From positions 1 through 39,247 of the forward strand of contig JAFQPI010000069.1 in the NCBI GenBank assembly GCA_017411805.1: a stretch of 39,247 nucleotides of DNA, read 5' to 3'. How positions within the stretch are numbered: position 1 is the stretch's first letter; each line of letters opens with the position of its first letter. This DNA is from Clostridia bacterium. Lineage in GTDB: Bacteria > Bacillota > Clostridia > Oscillospirales > CAG-272. Shown one piece after another: positions 7,391 through 16,316 of this stretch. The translations under genes and the position numbers were made by a program. The notes under the pieces were generated by a model. That model did not search any database. It was not told where the DNA came from and worked only from the letters and a program-made list of their open reading frames with translations.

Positions 7391-9058
7391 TTAATTCAAC
7401 TCAATGCTATACGTACCGTTGAAGGAATAGATAACAGTTGCCGTTGAATCGCTTTCTATATACTTATTCGGCGTATGCTTGTTATAAAACTCGGTATTCG
7501 CGCACCAAAGATAGACCGCGGGATCGACAGCCTTATAAAATTCAGTAAATGCGCTGTTGTTCGATCCATGAGACATTGCCTGACAGATATCGCTTTTGAG
7601 TGTCTGGGCTGAATAACGCTTCATTATATACTGTCCGATAACGACGGGTCCGGCATCACCCGTGAAGATCATTTTCTTTCCTCCGACCTTTGCGGTGAAG
7701 ACAAGGCTCGTCTCGTCAAGATCGTTGAAATCGGTAAGGAACATATCGTCAACAGAGCCGAGGATCTGAACCTCAACGTCGGCAAAATAATAGGTCTGTC
7801 CCGTGCGGGCGATTACGTAATCCGCGCCAAGTGCCCCTGCCGCCTTTTCAAGCTTTGAGACGCGGTTTGCATATGTGCTCTTATCGTATGCGGTCTGATA
7901 CGATTCATATGGAATATTCAGATAGACCGCGTCGCATTCTATACGCGACGCATATTTGCTTGACGCGATATCTGCAAAGCCGCTCATATGGTCTCCGTGC
8001 AGGTGAGTTATAAACCACGCGCGGATATGCGGCTTTTGTCCCTCGGGAGTGAGGGAAGTCATAACCGAATACAGGCGGTCAAGGAATTTCGGATCGCTGT
8101 CTCCGCCATCCACAAGAATAAAGCTTCCGTCGGACGCACGGATCACGTAGCACATTCCCTTGAGCGCGCCCTCATATTCAAGACCCGGCTCGGTTATGCT
8201 CGGAGTCGTGACGGTGGTGATGCTCTCCGCCACAAGGGGAGCTTCATAGCTCGGCTTATCGATCATTACGGCAAGCTCGTTGGTTTCATACCAATAATCA
8301 ACCGTGATCTCAACGCCCTCCTTTTTCAGAACGGCAAATTTTGCCTGTACGCTCTCGCATCTCTGAATTAAAGAAAAACCGTTTTCTGTCAAAAGCTCCG
8401 TGTACCCCTTCCAATCTGATTCGGTACTGTTCTTAAAGCAGAGCTCGTACGCGCCGCGCGCGCCGCTGATATGGTAAATACGAGGCATTCTCGTCAGCGA
8501 AAAATGCGGTACTTCAAAATCGAGCATAGACGTATCTATGCCGCTCACGAAAACTTCCTCACCAAGCTTACCGGCCTTATCCCCCGCATCGAACGCACTC
8601 TTCAGCTTCAAAAAGAACTTCGAGCAGCAGTTGCCTATCGAATCAATACTCCACGCAGCAATAATGACGTTTCCGTCATCCGCAAGCTTGACAGCGTACT
8701 CACGGTAAGAAACGTCTTGATAATATGACGAATAGGTCTCATCATTCTGTGCGCCAACCATGATAAGCTTCTTTCCCTCGGCAAGATTCTTGTTTTTCTT
8801 GACCTCGAACTTGACCCCGTAGAGTTCCGAAAGCTTATTTGCGAAGGAATTGACGGCATCGCGCATATCGCCGTTGCTGTCCTCGGGAAGTATCAAAGCG
8901 TATTGAGCCGCTCCGCCGGAAACAAGAGTAGGGGCGGATTCGACAACGGGAGCCTCGGTGATCTCATTTCCCTGCGTCGTTTCCGCACTTTCGCCTTCGC
9001 AAGCCGAAAGCAAGAATATCAGACATAGAAGGATGATGGGTATAAGTCTTTTTTTCAA
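7391..9058 (-). CDS. Metallo-beta-lactamase-fold lipoprotein with a carbohydrate-enzyme-like N-terminal domain
   Basis: The 555-residue product starts with a lipoprotein signal peptide ending in LLSAC (lipid-modified Cys20), so it is anchored outside the membrane. Residues about 50-175 resemble the alpha/beta domain found before catalytic domains of some glycosidases (VGAQNDETY, a GNVIIAAWS core strand). Residues about 295-555 are a metallo-beta-lactamase fold with THLHGDHMSG (metal motif HLHGDH at 352-357), a FTGDAG metal-bridging segment and MSHGSNNS, most like the ComEC/Rec2-type hydrolase group. The substrate is unknown. The start is a TTG with a GAGG site seven bases upstream; no closer ATG fits the signal peptide. 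The gene is the first of a tight operon with the histidine phosphatase. Confidence 0.8.
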   Translation of the reverse strand: MKKRLIPIILLCLIFLLSACEGESAETTQGNEITEAPVVESAPTLVSGGAAQYALILPEDSNGDMRDAVNSFANKLSELYGVKFEVKKNKNLAEGKKLIMVGAQNDETYSSYYQDVSYREYAVKLADDGNVIIAAWSIDSIGNCCSKFFLKLKSAFDAGDKAGKLGEEVFVSGIDTSMLDFEVPHFSLTRMPRIYHISGARGAYELCFKNSTESDWKGYTELLTENGFSLIQRCESVQAKFAVLKKEGVEITVDYWYETNELAVMIDKPSYEAPLVAESITTVTTPSITEPGLEYEGALKGMCYVIRASDGSFILVDGGDSDPKFLDRLYSVMTSLTPEGQKPHIRAWFITHLHGDHMSGFADIASSKYASRIECDAVYLNIPYESYQTAYDKSTYANRVSKLEKAAGALGADYVIARTGQTYYFADVEVQILGSVDDMFLTDFNDLDETSLVFTAKVGGKKMIFTGDAGPVVIGQYIMKRYSAQTLKSDICQAMSHGSNNSAFTEFYKAVDPAVYLWCANTEFYNKHTPNKYIESDSTATVIYSFNGTYSIELN

Positions 9059-9154
9059 GGCGGTACCTCACTATTCTCAAATTAAGAGATCGCCGAGACA
9101 AATAATTGCCTCGACTATCTCAAAATAACTATTTTACATATCATATTACCTAAA

Positions 9155-9174
9155 ATTATTCCTTACGGAATAAT
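9155..9174 (-). terminator. Probable weak terminator after the TEPEV surface protein gene
   Basis: ATTATTCC and GGAATAAT form an eight-pair stem with a four-base loop, followed on the minus strand by TTTTA. It lies 22 bases past the stop codon of the surface protein gene. The stem is AT-rich, so termination may be partial. Confidence 0.5.
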
Positions 9175-9196
9175 GATCGGCAAGAATTCCGGATAA

Positions 9197-10441
9197 TCAG
9201 TTTACGCTTTTCTTCTTACCGATAATTACTACTGCGCCCAAAGCTGTCAAAGCAACTGCGCAAACAATAATTACGTTTACTGCGTTATCGCCGGTTCCGG
9301 GGTTGGGCTTGGTAACTTCGGGCTCTGTTTCTGCAGGCTCGGTTACCTCGGGTTCGGTTACCTCGGGCTCGGTTACTTCGGGTTCGGTTACTTCGGGCTC
9401 GGTTACCTCGGGTTCGGTTACCTCGGGCTCGGTTACCTCGGGTTCGGTTACCTCGGGCTCGGTTACCTCGGGCTCGGTTACCTCGGGCTCGGTTGCCTTA
9501 ACGGTACCGTAAACCTCAAAGGAAGAAATATCGATATAAGCCTTTTCTGCGTTATAATAAGCAACGTAGCGGTATGTTGCGTCGGATGTCGAAGAAAGGG
9601 TATAAACGGTATTGTTTCCGCCCTTTTCGGTCGAGAATCCCGATGCTACAGCGGCAACCGTATCCCACTCTGCAATATCGGTGGCGTCGATCTTGCCGTC
9701 TGCATTTACGTCACCGACTGCCGATGCCTTGAATACGTGATTTTCATATCTGTTGTTTGCAACATCCTTATCTGTTCTCGCAGAGAAGGTAATATCGGTA
9801 ATAACAGCTTCCTCGGAAAGAACACAACCGACAAACTGCGCCTTTGCGTTCTTAGAAACGAAGATGCCGCCCGTGGGATCGGTATTGTACGCAGATCCGA
9901 CGGTGAAATTAAATACCGAAGCGGGATTATAGGTCTTTCCGCTGCTATTTGCATAGACGTCGGAATAGAATACGTTTGCGTCATCCGCGCCGAGATCGAA
10001 TTCAACGATGCGGCTTCCTGCCTTTACAGCGGGAACATAGCCGGTCAGCTCTGCGCTGAGCATCAGAGATGCGTCGCTTACGATTCTGAGTGCGGATACC
10101 GCATATGTAGAACGTGTGTCGTATACCGTTCCGTCTCCAACGGGAGCCTCAACGAGAGCGGCTTCGTTCGCGCTCTGAGTATAGAGGTTCATCGCCTTCC
10201 AGCTTTTGCCGTCGGCGCTGTATTCAACCTTGTAGCTGAATTCGGAAATGCCCGAAACCTTGATCACGGTTACGATGGTGGGTACGTCGAAGGTGTAGGT
10301 CACACAATCGGCTGATACTTCACCCGTTGCGCCAAGAAGCGCGGGCTCTGCGGAAGCTTCCGCCGCAAACGCTGTCATAGACATTGATAGTGCGGCAATG
10401 AGCATCGAAACGATCAAAAAAACTGATGTGATTTTTTTCAT
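9197..10441 (-). CDS. Cell-surface protein with TEPEV repeats, a dockerin-like motif and an NPGTG sorting tail
   Basis: The 414-residue protein has a signal peptide (about 1-27), a beta-rich region at about 30-140 that resembles a discoidin-type binding domain ([17 protein letters not shown]-like pattern), a second beta region, and one calcium-loop motif at 243-257 ([14 protein letters not shown]) of dockerin type. Only one of the two usual loops is clear. Ten exact TEPEV units follow (317-366), then one variant and one more unit. The end has NPGTGDN (380-386), a hydrophobic span and a KKK tail, the layout of a sortase substrate with a non-LPXTG motif. The repeats would act as a wall-spanning stalk. 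The AAGGAG ribosome site supports the start. The ligand is unknown. Confidence 0.8.
   Translation of the reverse strand: MKKITSVFLIVSMLIAALSMSMTAFAAEASAEPALLGATGEVSADCVTYTFDVPTIVTVIKVSGISEFSYKVEYSADGKSWKAMNLYTQSANEAALVEAPVGDGTVYDTRSTYAVSALRIVSDASLMLSAELTGYVPAVKAGSRIVEFDLGADDANVFYSDVYANSSGKTYNPASVFNFTVGSAYNTDPTGGIFVSKNAKAQFVGCVLSEEAVITDITFSARTDKDVANNRYENHVFKASAVGDVNADGKIDATDIAEWDTVAAVASGFSTEKGGNNTVYTLSSTSDATYRYVAYYNAEKAYIDISSFEVYGTVKATEPEVTEPEVTEPEVTEPEVTEPEVTEPEVTEPEVTEPEVTEPEVTEPEVTEPAETEPEVTKPNPGTGDNAVNVIIVCAVALTALGAVVIIGKKKSVN
9344..9493 (-). repeat. Ten tandem 15-bp units coding TEPEV
   Basis: Ten 15-base units encode identical pentapeptides. Neighbouring units often alternate between two synonymous forms (gggctcggtta and gggttcggtta), suggesting growth by duplication of 30-base pairs of units. 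Copy number is likely to vary between strains through slippage. Confidence 0.9.
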
Positions 10442-10555
10442 GGTAAATTCTCCTTTTGATTTTGGGATTTTTCATCCTTTATTATAATTATGTATCATTT
10501 TTGATTTTAACACAATGGTCAATCATGCCGAAATTCATACCAAAAATGCCGAAAA

Positions 10556-11464
10556 TCAGATTTTTTGCAGCGATACGTTCCTGTATTCGGTCGGTGTAAT
10601 GCCGTATCTTTCCTTGAAGATGCGAACGAAATTGCGGTACTCACCAAAGCCCGAAAGATTCGCCACCTCTCCGATATTGTATTTTGAATTCGAAAGAAGC
10701 GTCTTTGCGGCGGAAAGGCGCAGGTCTGTCAGATATCTCTGAACGGATTTTCCCGTCTCCTTCTTTATGAGCTCACGAAGGTACTTTTCCGATATGTGTG
10801 CCGCCGCGGCAACCTCGCTGACACCTATCTGTGCGCGGTAATTCTTGCTCATGTAAAGAACGGCGCGGCTGACGTGCTCACTCATTCCCGCAGAAGGAGT
10901 CGTTTGGACATCGCTGTCACAGATGAGTCTTTTATTGAGCGACATCAGATCAAGCAGTACCGAAAGCAATTTCATCTCGATCATTCTGTCAGGGCAGAGC
11001 TCATATACCATCTTGCGGCACTCGGATTCCACGTATCCGATATCGGCAATATCGAATATCGTATCCTCGCGTGTAAATCCCGAGTCCATAATAAGCTGCT
11101 CAGCAAAACTGCCGGAAAAGGAAATATAGATAAATTTCCACGGCGACTTGATATCAGCGGACATGCTGTTTACATGATTCTGCCACATAAGAAATCCTTG
11201 CCCGCTTTTGACCGGCAAACCGTTGAACCAACCGCAGCCCTCAAGAACGTACACAAGCTTATACCTCTTTGTGACGTGATTGAAATATCTGTCGTCTGCG
11301 CTGTTTCGGCAAAAGCCTATATGATAAACAGCAAGGGCGGGATGCTCTTCAAAATTCTTTATTATATCAGAATAATATTCCTCTCCTCGGTTAAACAAGG
11401 CGGGATCTGTATACGATATCCATTTTCCGCCCGGGAAGCGTTGCCTGTATTTTATATTGCTCAT
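10556..11464 (-). CDS. AraC family transcriptional regulator
   Basis: The 302-residue protein has an N-terminal cupin-like effector domain (about 40-125, with RYKLVYVLEGCGWF) and a C-terminal double helix-turn-helix DNA-binding domain (about 196-297). The second recognition helix region shows the AraC signature GFGEYRNFVRIFKERYGITP followed by EYR. Such regulators usually sense sugars and control nearby transport or hydrolysis genes. It is transcribed away from the solute-binding lipoprotein gene, 190 bases apart, which makes that gene the most likely target. The ATG has an AGGGGG ribosome site. The TEPEV surface gene lies 114 bases downstream on the same strand, behind an AT-rich gap that may hold its own promoter. 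Confidence 0.9.
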   Translation of the reverse strand: MSNIKYRQRFPGGKWISYTDPALFNRGEEYYSDIIKNFEEHPALAVYHIGFCRNSADDRYFNHVTKRYKLVYVLEGCGWFNGLPVKSGQGFLMWQNHVNSMSADIKSPWKFIYISFSGSFAEQLIMDSGFTREDTIFDIADIGYVESECRKMVYELCPDRMIEMKLLSVLLDLMSLNKRLICDSDVQTTPSAGMSEHVSRAVLYMSKNYRAQIGVSEVAAAAHISEKYLRELIKKETGKSVQRYLTDLRLSAAKTLLSNSKYNIGEVANLSGFGEYRNFVRIFKERYGITPTEYRNVSLQKI

Positions 11465-11585
11465 GCAGTTTCCCCCTATTATTCATGTATAAATTATATA
11501 ATATATTACATATTTTTTCAAGTATATTATATGATAATCTTTTGATTTTCGGCGTTTTTGGCATAATGTTCGGTCGATATTACCA

Positions 11586-11614
11586 TTTACGATAAGGACA
11601 AAATGTGGTATATT
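11586..11614 (+). promoter_or_regulatory. Possible promoter of the solute-binding protein gene
   Basis: TTTACG (11586-11591) and TATATT (11609-11614) are 17 bases apart, 41 bases before the start codon. The match is imperfect, which would fit a promoter needing the divergent AraC activator. Confidence 0.35.
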
Positions 11615-11654
11615 TATGATGTATTATCGCGCATGAAAAATATGGAGGTAAATT

Positions 11655-13154
11655 ATGAAAAACTATCTTATAAAAACACTTGCGCTAATTCTCTCTTTGA
11701 TACTCGTTTTGCCCGCCGCAGTATCATGTGCAAAAACCGGCGGAGATGAAGCGGGTACCACAGCAGCGGGAAATCAATCCGCAGCCGCTACAACGTCTCC
11801 GATTCCCGAAACCGAGAATCCCTACGATGAGAACGGCTATCTCAAGGATAAGATCCCCGAGCTCAACTACGGCGGCGAAACCGTTGATATCCTCTACTGG
11901 AACAACGCAAAGAACGTAGAGTATACCGCCGAGGATGACGGCGACAGCGTAAATGCCTCGATCTATTACAGAAACCTTAAGGTTGAGGACCGCCTTGAAA
12001 TCACCTTCAACTGGATCGGTGAAAAGGGCGACTACGGACAGCGCGCGGATTTCAATAATATCATAGCCGCAGACCTTTCCGGCGACTGCATATACGACAT
12101 CGTTTCCGCATACAGTACCACCATAGCAATGGCGGCTACATACGGCTACGCGCTCGATCTTATGGATTATTCCGATAAGCTCGCGCTTGATATGCCCTGG
12201 TGGGGTGCTGACCTTACCGATATGGCAACGATCAACGGCAAGCTCTTCTTTGCAACAGGTGATATTTCCACCAACTATCTTCTCAGAATGTACGGTACAT
12301 TCTTCAACAAAGAGATGATATCGAACAATAATCTCGCAAATCCCTACGATCTTGTTGACAGCGGCGATTGGACCATAGATAAATTCCTTGAGATCGCAGC
12401 GTCGATGAAGGGCAGCTCAACAACCGGCGGCGACGTTATTTACGGCCTCGTTCATGACGCCATCACTCTCGAGGCTCTCTTCTACGGCTCGAATCTCAGC
12501 TTTGTAGACAAGGACAGCAACGATATGCCCAAGCTCTCCGATACCTGGAAGGGCGACATCGCACAAACTCTTGTTGAAAAGGTCTCCGATTACTGCAAGA
12601 CCGATTCGGTTCTCAACGATTCAAAGAGCGACGAAAAGACCTTCACCGAAGGCTCCGCTCTCTTCATTATCTACGCTCTTGACTTCGCAATGAATCATCT
12701 CCCCGGAAGCGGAATCGACTTCGGTATCGTACCGATCCCCAAGTACAACAAGGATCAGCAGACCTACTCCACAACCCTCAACTATAAATACTCCCTCTAC
12801 ATGATCTCCAAGGGCACCGACATTCCCGAGATCGCGGCGTACACCCTTGAGGCTCTGGCATCCGAGAGCTACCGCTCTGTAACTCCCAATCTCTATGAGG
12901 TTGCAATGAAGATCCGCTATACCACGGACTCTACTTCTCAGAGAATGATCGACCATATCCGTGACGGCGTTTCCTTCGAGGTTGGACGTACCTTCACTCA
13001 TATCTTCGATTACGAGACCTACCGCGCTATCAGAAAGGCTCTCGCGGGAACTGCTGCCGAGGGTTGGAGCTCCACCGCCTCCTCTCTTGAGACCGTATTC
13101 AACAAGCAGCTCGAATCTCTGATCCAATCAGAAGCTTTCTCCTCTGCAAATTAA
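11655..13154 (+). CDS. Extracellular solute-binding lipoprotein of an ABC transporter (sugar type)
   Basis: The 499-residue protein has a lipoprotein signal peptide ending in AVSC (Cys25), followed by a flexible Gly/Ala/Thr-rich linker and a two-lobed binding-protein fold: an early lobe with VDILYWNNAKN, a DLTDMATINGKLFFATGDIS segment common in this group, and a late GIDFGIVPIPKYNKDQQTY segment. Such proteins (family 1 binding proteins) capture oligosaccharides for import. No permease or ATPase gene is nearby, so it either works with a transporter coded elsewhere or acts as an orphan receptor. GGAGG precedes the ATG. The divergent AraC gene probably regulates it. A strong terminator follows. 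Confidence 0.85.
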   Translation: MKNYLIKTLALILSLILVLPAAVSCAKTGGDEAGTTAAGNQSAAATTSPIPETENPYDENGYLKDKIPELNYGGETVDILYWNNAKNVEYTAEDDGDSVNASIYYRNLKVEDRLEITFNWIGEKGDYGQRADFNNIIAADLSGDCIYDIVSAYSTTIAMAATYGYALDLMDYSDKLALDMPWWGADLTDMATINGKLFFATGDISTNYLLRMYGTFFNKEMISNNNLANPYDLVDSGDWTIDKFLEIAASMKGSSTTGGDVIYGLVHDAITLEALFYGSNLSFVDKDSNDMPKLSDTWKGDIAQTLVEKVSDYCKTDSVLNDSKSDEKTFTEGSALFIIYALDFAMNHLPGSGIDFGIVPIPKYNKDQQTYSTTLNYKYSLYMISKGTDIPEIAAYTLEALASESYRSVTPNLYEVAMKIRYTTDSTSQRMIDHIRDGVSFEVGRTFTHIFDYETYRAIRKALAGTAAEGWSSTASSLETVFNKQLESLIQSEAFSSAN

Positions 13155-13170
13155 TTTTCTAAATACAAAA

Positions 13171-13197
13171 AGGGACTGAGCGATCAGTCCCTTTTTT
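13171..13197. terminator. Terminator between the solute-binding gene and pyrB
   Basis: AGGGACTGA at 13171-13179 pairs with TCAGTCCCT at 13184-13192 and is followed by seven T in all; an A-rich run on the other side allows bidirectional use. It lies between convergent genes. Confidence 0.85.
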
Positions 13198-13214
13198 TAA
13201 TGTTTTCTTACATA

Positions 13215-14282
13215 TCAATCTCTGTGTTCGCAGTAGAGGCAACGGTATTTTCCGTCAGAACCCTTGCGGAAAAGGTGGGGGAGCTCCTGCTCGGTCGTTA
13301 CGATGCAACCGGGGTTGTCGCAGGTGAGATCTTCGCGGTATTCGGCGTCTGTCTCGGGAATCTCCGTATCCTTCTCGGCAAGAAGCTTAAGGATCAGAGC
13401 CATTCTCATATACTTTGCGTTAAGTACCTGCTCGAAATAGCACGCGCGGGGATCTTTATCGACTGCCGTCGAGATCTCGTTAACACGGGGCAGCGGATGG
13501 AGAACGATAAGGTCGCTTCTCGCGCCTTCCATCTTTGCGGTGTCGAGGACGTAGCTATCCTTGAGTCGGAGATATTCTTCCTCGCTCGCGAAACGCTCAT
13601 GCTGGATTCTCGTCATATAAAGCACGTCGAGATCGCCGATGACCTCGGTCATAGACTCGGTCTCGTAATACTCCATACCGTTCGCCTTGATGGTCTCGTA
13701 CTTGACGTACTCGGGAAGCTTCAATTCCTTCGGGGAGATGAGCACGATCTTGATGTCCGTGTAACGAGAAAGTGCTTGGATCAGCGAATGGACGGTTCTG
13801 CCGTACTTGAGGTCGCCGCAGAAGCCGACGGTGAGTCCGTCGAACTTGCCCTTGTGACGGCGGATGGTGCAGAGGTCGGCGAGGGTCTGCGTCGGATGGC
13901 TATGCGAGCCGTCGCCCGCGTTGATAACGGGAATCGAAGCGTTCTTCGACGCAACGTACGCACTTCCCGCAAGGGGATGTCGCATTGCGATAATGTCGGC
14001 ATAGCAGGAAACGACGCGCGCGGTGTCGGCTACGCTTTCGCCCTTCGACGAGGACGAGTTTCCGCCAGCCTCAAAACCGAGGACGCTTCCGCCGAGCTCG
14101 AGCATAGCCGCCTCGAAGGAGAGTCGGGTTCTGGTCGAGGGCTCGAAGAAAAGAGTCGCGATCTTCTTGCCATGGCATTTGGTCGAATACTTTTCGGGAT
14201 TTGCGATAATATCGTCGGCGGTGTCAAGAAGTGCGCCGACTTCCTCAACACTGAGGTCAAAAATATCGATCAGACTTCTCAT
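13215..14282 (-). CDS. pyrB: Aspartate carbamoyltransferase catalytic chain with a PyrI-like zinc tail
   Basis: This enzyme joins carbamoyl phosphate and aspartate to carbamoyl aspartate, the second step of UMP synthesis. Visible motifs are STRTR (49-53) for carbamoyl phosphate, SHSHPTQTLADL, a CGDLKYGRTVHSL segment, and VLHPLPRVNE near the end of the catalytic domain. PyrB chains are normally about 300-310 residues; this one has 355. The last 35 contain four cysteines (C321, C326, C348, C351; spacing x4, x21, x2) closely matching the zinc knuckle of the PyrI regulatory chain (x4, x23, x2). The nucleotide-binding half of PyrI is absent. The start overlaps the pyrE stop as ATGA, so the two are translationally coupled. 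It is the last gene of the pyr cluster. Confidence 0.95.
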   Translation of the reverse strand: MRSLIDIFDLSVEEVGALLDTADDIIANPEKYSTKCHGKKIATLFFEPSTRTRLSFEAAMLELGGSVLGFEAGGNSSSSKGESVADTARVVSCYADIIAMRHPLAGSAYVASKNASIPVINAGDGSHSHPTQTLADLCTIRRHKGKFDGLTVGFCGDLKYGRTVHSLIQALSRYTDIKIVLISPKELKLPEYVKYETIKANGMEYYETESMTEVIGDLDVLYMTRIQHERFASEEEYLRLKDSYVLDTAKMEGARSDLIVLHPLPRVNEISTAVDKDPRACYFEQVLNAKYMRMALILKLLAEKDTEIPETDAEYREDLTCDNPGCIVTTEQELPHLFRKGSDGKYRCLYCEHRD

Positions 14283-14932
14283 TTTGCACCGTTTACCTTA
14301 AGATAATTCTTAATTCTCTCTACGTTTTCGCGGTTTGCCTCGTCAGCCTCAAGGTACTCGATGATGTCGTAAACGTCGACGATCGAGTATACGGGGAATC
14401 CGAACTGCTCCTCGATCTCCTGCATTGCGCCCTTCTCGCCCTGACCCTTTTCCTTGCGGTCAACCATGATGAAGGTTGCGGCAACCTTGGTGCCCTCGAG
14501 GTGGGAAAGGATCTCCATAGACTCGCGGATCGCGGTGCCCGCGGTGATAACGTCCTCGATGATGACGATCTCCTCGCCGGGTCCCGGTACGTAACCTACG
14601 AAAACGCCGCCCTCGCCGTGGTCCTTGACTTCCTTACGGTTGAAGAAGAAGGGGACGTTGAGTCCGTTCTTCGACAGCGCAACCGCTGCGGAGACCGAAA
14701 GGGAGATGCCCTTGTAAGCGGGACCGTAGAGAACCGCTTTTTTTGCGCCGAGCTTTTCAAAATAAGCCTTTGCGTAGAACTCGCCGAGACGCGCGATGTC
14801 GTCGCCGGTCTTGATCATACCCGCGTTGATGAAATAGGGGATCTTGCGTCCGCTCTTCGCGGTGAAATCGCCGAACTTAAGAACGCCGGCGGACTCGAGG
14901 AATTTGATGAATTCTATCTTGTAAGCTTCCAT
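14279..14932 (-). CDS. pyrE: Orotate phosphoribosyltransferase
   Basis: PyrE transfers ribose phosphate from PRPP to orotate, giving OMP, the fifth step of UMP synthesis. The PRPP-binding motif IIEDVITAGTA is at residues 124-134, and FFFNRKEVKDHGEGG carries the mobile catalytic loop (RKEVKDHG). The frame is open for another 33 codons upstream, but those read through the repeat region; the start at 14932 (MEAYKIEFI) has an AAGGAG site upstream and gives 217 residues, a normal length. Its stop overlaps the pyrB start by four bases. The 193-base gap to pyrF is filled by a heptad-bounded repeat. Confidence 0.95.
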   Translation of the reverse strand: MEAYKIEFIKFLESAGVLKFGDFTAKSGRKIPYFINAGMIKTGDDIARLGEFYAKAYFEKLGAKKAVLYGPAYKGISLSVSAAVALSKNGLNVPFFFNRKEVKDHGEGGVFVGYVPGPGEEIVIIEDVITAGTAIRESMEILSHLEGTKVAATFIMVDRKEKGQGEKGAMQEIEEQFGFPVYSIVDVYDIIEYLEADEANRENVERIKNYLKVNGAK

Positions 14933-14966
14933 GTTGATTTTGTTTCTCCTTCTGAATTTTGTTTGC

Positions 14967-15119
14967 CGCAAATGCAAAATGCTAAATGCAAAATGCAAAA
15001 TACGGTAGCTTTTCGACAAGTCGAAAAGCATTTTTATTAATTATATCAAATATGCAAATTTCCGAACGCAGAGAGGAAATTATCCTTCATTTTGCATTTT
15101 GCATTTTGAATTTTGAATT
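14967..15119. repeat. Heptad-bounded intergenic repeat between pyrF and pyrE
   Basis: Tandem 7-base units (AATGCAA / TGCAAAA type, about 14970-14999) face inverted copies (CATTTTG type, about 15088-15119). Between them lie a perfect hairpin GCTTTTCGACaaGTCGAAAAGC (near 15008-15029) and a second hairpin with AAATTTCC/GGAAATT arms (near 15056-15081). The layout recurs before purC, purM, purN and purD. Confidence 0.85.
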
Positions 15120-15125
15120 TATGAT

Positions 15126-15830
15126 TCAGTCACAAAACTCCGCAACGCATCTGCGATATGCCGCAACGGGATCCTCTGCCGCGGTGATGGGACGTCCGAC
15201 AACGATGTAGTCGGAGCCGATCTCACGCGCTGCCGCGGGGGTCATAACTCTCTTCTGGTCTCCGATATCGCCGTCAGCGAAGCGAACGCCGGGAGTTACG
15301 GTGACGAAATCACGGCCGCAGGTGTCGTGTACCTTTCCCGCCTCGAGGGGAGAGCAAACGACGCCGTCAAGTCCCGATCTCTTTGCGACCGATGCGTAGT
15401 GCATAACTACCTTATCGATCGGCTCGTTAATAAGGAGGTCGGATCTCATAGTCTCCTCGTCGGTGGAGGTGAGCTGTGTTACCGCGATGAGCATCGGACG
15501 TGTGCCGTCCTCACGGGTCAGACCCTCGATTGCGGCTTCCATCATTCTGCCCGTACCTGCCGCGTGGAGGTTGGTCATGTCAACGTCGAGGCGCGAGAGG
15601 ACTGCCATAGACTTCTTTACGGTATTGGGGATGTCGTGGAGCTTGAGGTCAAGGAAGATCTTGTGGCCGCGGCGCTTGATCTCGCGGACGATCTCGGGGC
15701 CCTCGGCATAGTAAAGCTCCATACCGATCTTCACGAAGGGCTTGCGCTCCTCGCCCTCGAACTTCCGGAGGAAGGAAAATACCTTCTCCTTCGAGTCAAA
15801 ATCACATGCAATAATTACGTCTTTTCCCAT
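15126..15830 (-). CDS. pyrF: Orotidine 5'-phosphate decarboxylase
   Basis: PyrF converts OMP to UMP, the last step of the pathway. The catalytic Asp-Lys-Asp array is in [13 protein letters not shown] (Asp61, Lys63, Asp66). The phosphate-binding end [20 protein letters not shown] is near the C-terminus, and [18 protein letters not shown] is the usual loop. The length of 234 residues is typical of the short bacterial form. An AAGGAG ribosome site eight bases before the ATG fixes the start. The gene lies 723 bases from pyrD, a gap made of repeats, so it may have a separate transcript; I could not identify a convincing promoter. Confidence 0.95.
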   Translation of the reverse strand: MGKDVIIACDFDSKEKVFSFLRKFEGEERKPFVKIGMELYYAEGPEIVREIKRRGHKIFLDLKLHDIPNTVKKSMAVLSRLDVDMTNLHAAGTGRMMEAAIEGLTREDGTRPMLIAVTQLTSTDEETMRSDLLINEPIDKVVMHYASVAKRSGLDGVVCSPLEAGKVHDTCGRDFVTVTPGVRFADGDIGDQKRVMTPAAAREIGSDYIVVGRPITAAEDPVAAYRRCVAEFCD

Positions 15831-15912
15831 TTTATATCTCCTTAAAATTTAATTACTCATATAATTTATAATCTTTTTTGCGCTTTGTCTATTATACAGT
15901 ACAGACTCGGAT

Positions 15913-16221
15913 CTCCTCATTCACCGCTCCCCGCGGTCCCCTTTCCCCGCTGGGGAACGCTGGGAGATTGTGCTTTAATTCAATTTGTACAACGAACATC
16001 GCTCACTGCTATAATTTGGTTTAGGCAGATTGGAAGATTTTTATTGAAATAATTTAGTGCAAACTCCATCGAGAGTACGTAATTATTTTAATAAAAATAT
16101 TCCGATCTGCTTTGAAACGATTAAGCTTAACAGTGTTCGCTGAATATCGAAGAGGTCTGCGACCAACCCCTTAGCGTTCCCCAGCGGGGAAAGGGGACCG
16201 CGAGGAGCGGTGAATGAGGAG
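15913..16221. repeat. MITE-like element with 49-bp terminal inverted repeats
   Basis: Bases 15913-15961 and 16173-16221 are inverted copies differing at one position. The arms begin CTCCTCATTCACCGCTCC and contain a CCCCGCTGGGG palindrome. Much of the interior is also inverted (for instance GGCAGATTGGAAGATTTTTA against its diverged complement), so the whole 309-base element could fold as one long hairpin. It has no coding capacity. Related copies lie at 18271-18526, 28856-29183 and 39165 to the window end. Confidence 0.85.
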
Positions 16222-16316
16222 AGCACCGTCTTCACTGCATAAACGACAAGCGCGTAATTTTTGATAAAACTTCCGCTTCTTTGCTTTATTGATATAATAC
16301 CATTGAGGAAAGGGGT

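Noticed and set aside
13200-14306. 368-codon plus-strand open frame
   Set aside because: It is antisense to pyrB and runs through the convergent terminator region; no domain is visible.
14933-15031. Upstream extensions of pyrE, carB, purD and purO to the longest open frame
   Set aside because: In pyrE, carB and purD the extra codons translate repeat DNA; in all four, good ribosome sites and family starts lie at 14932, 21805, 32299 and 29354.
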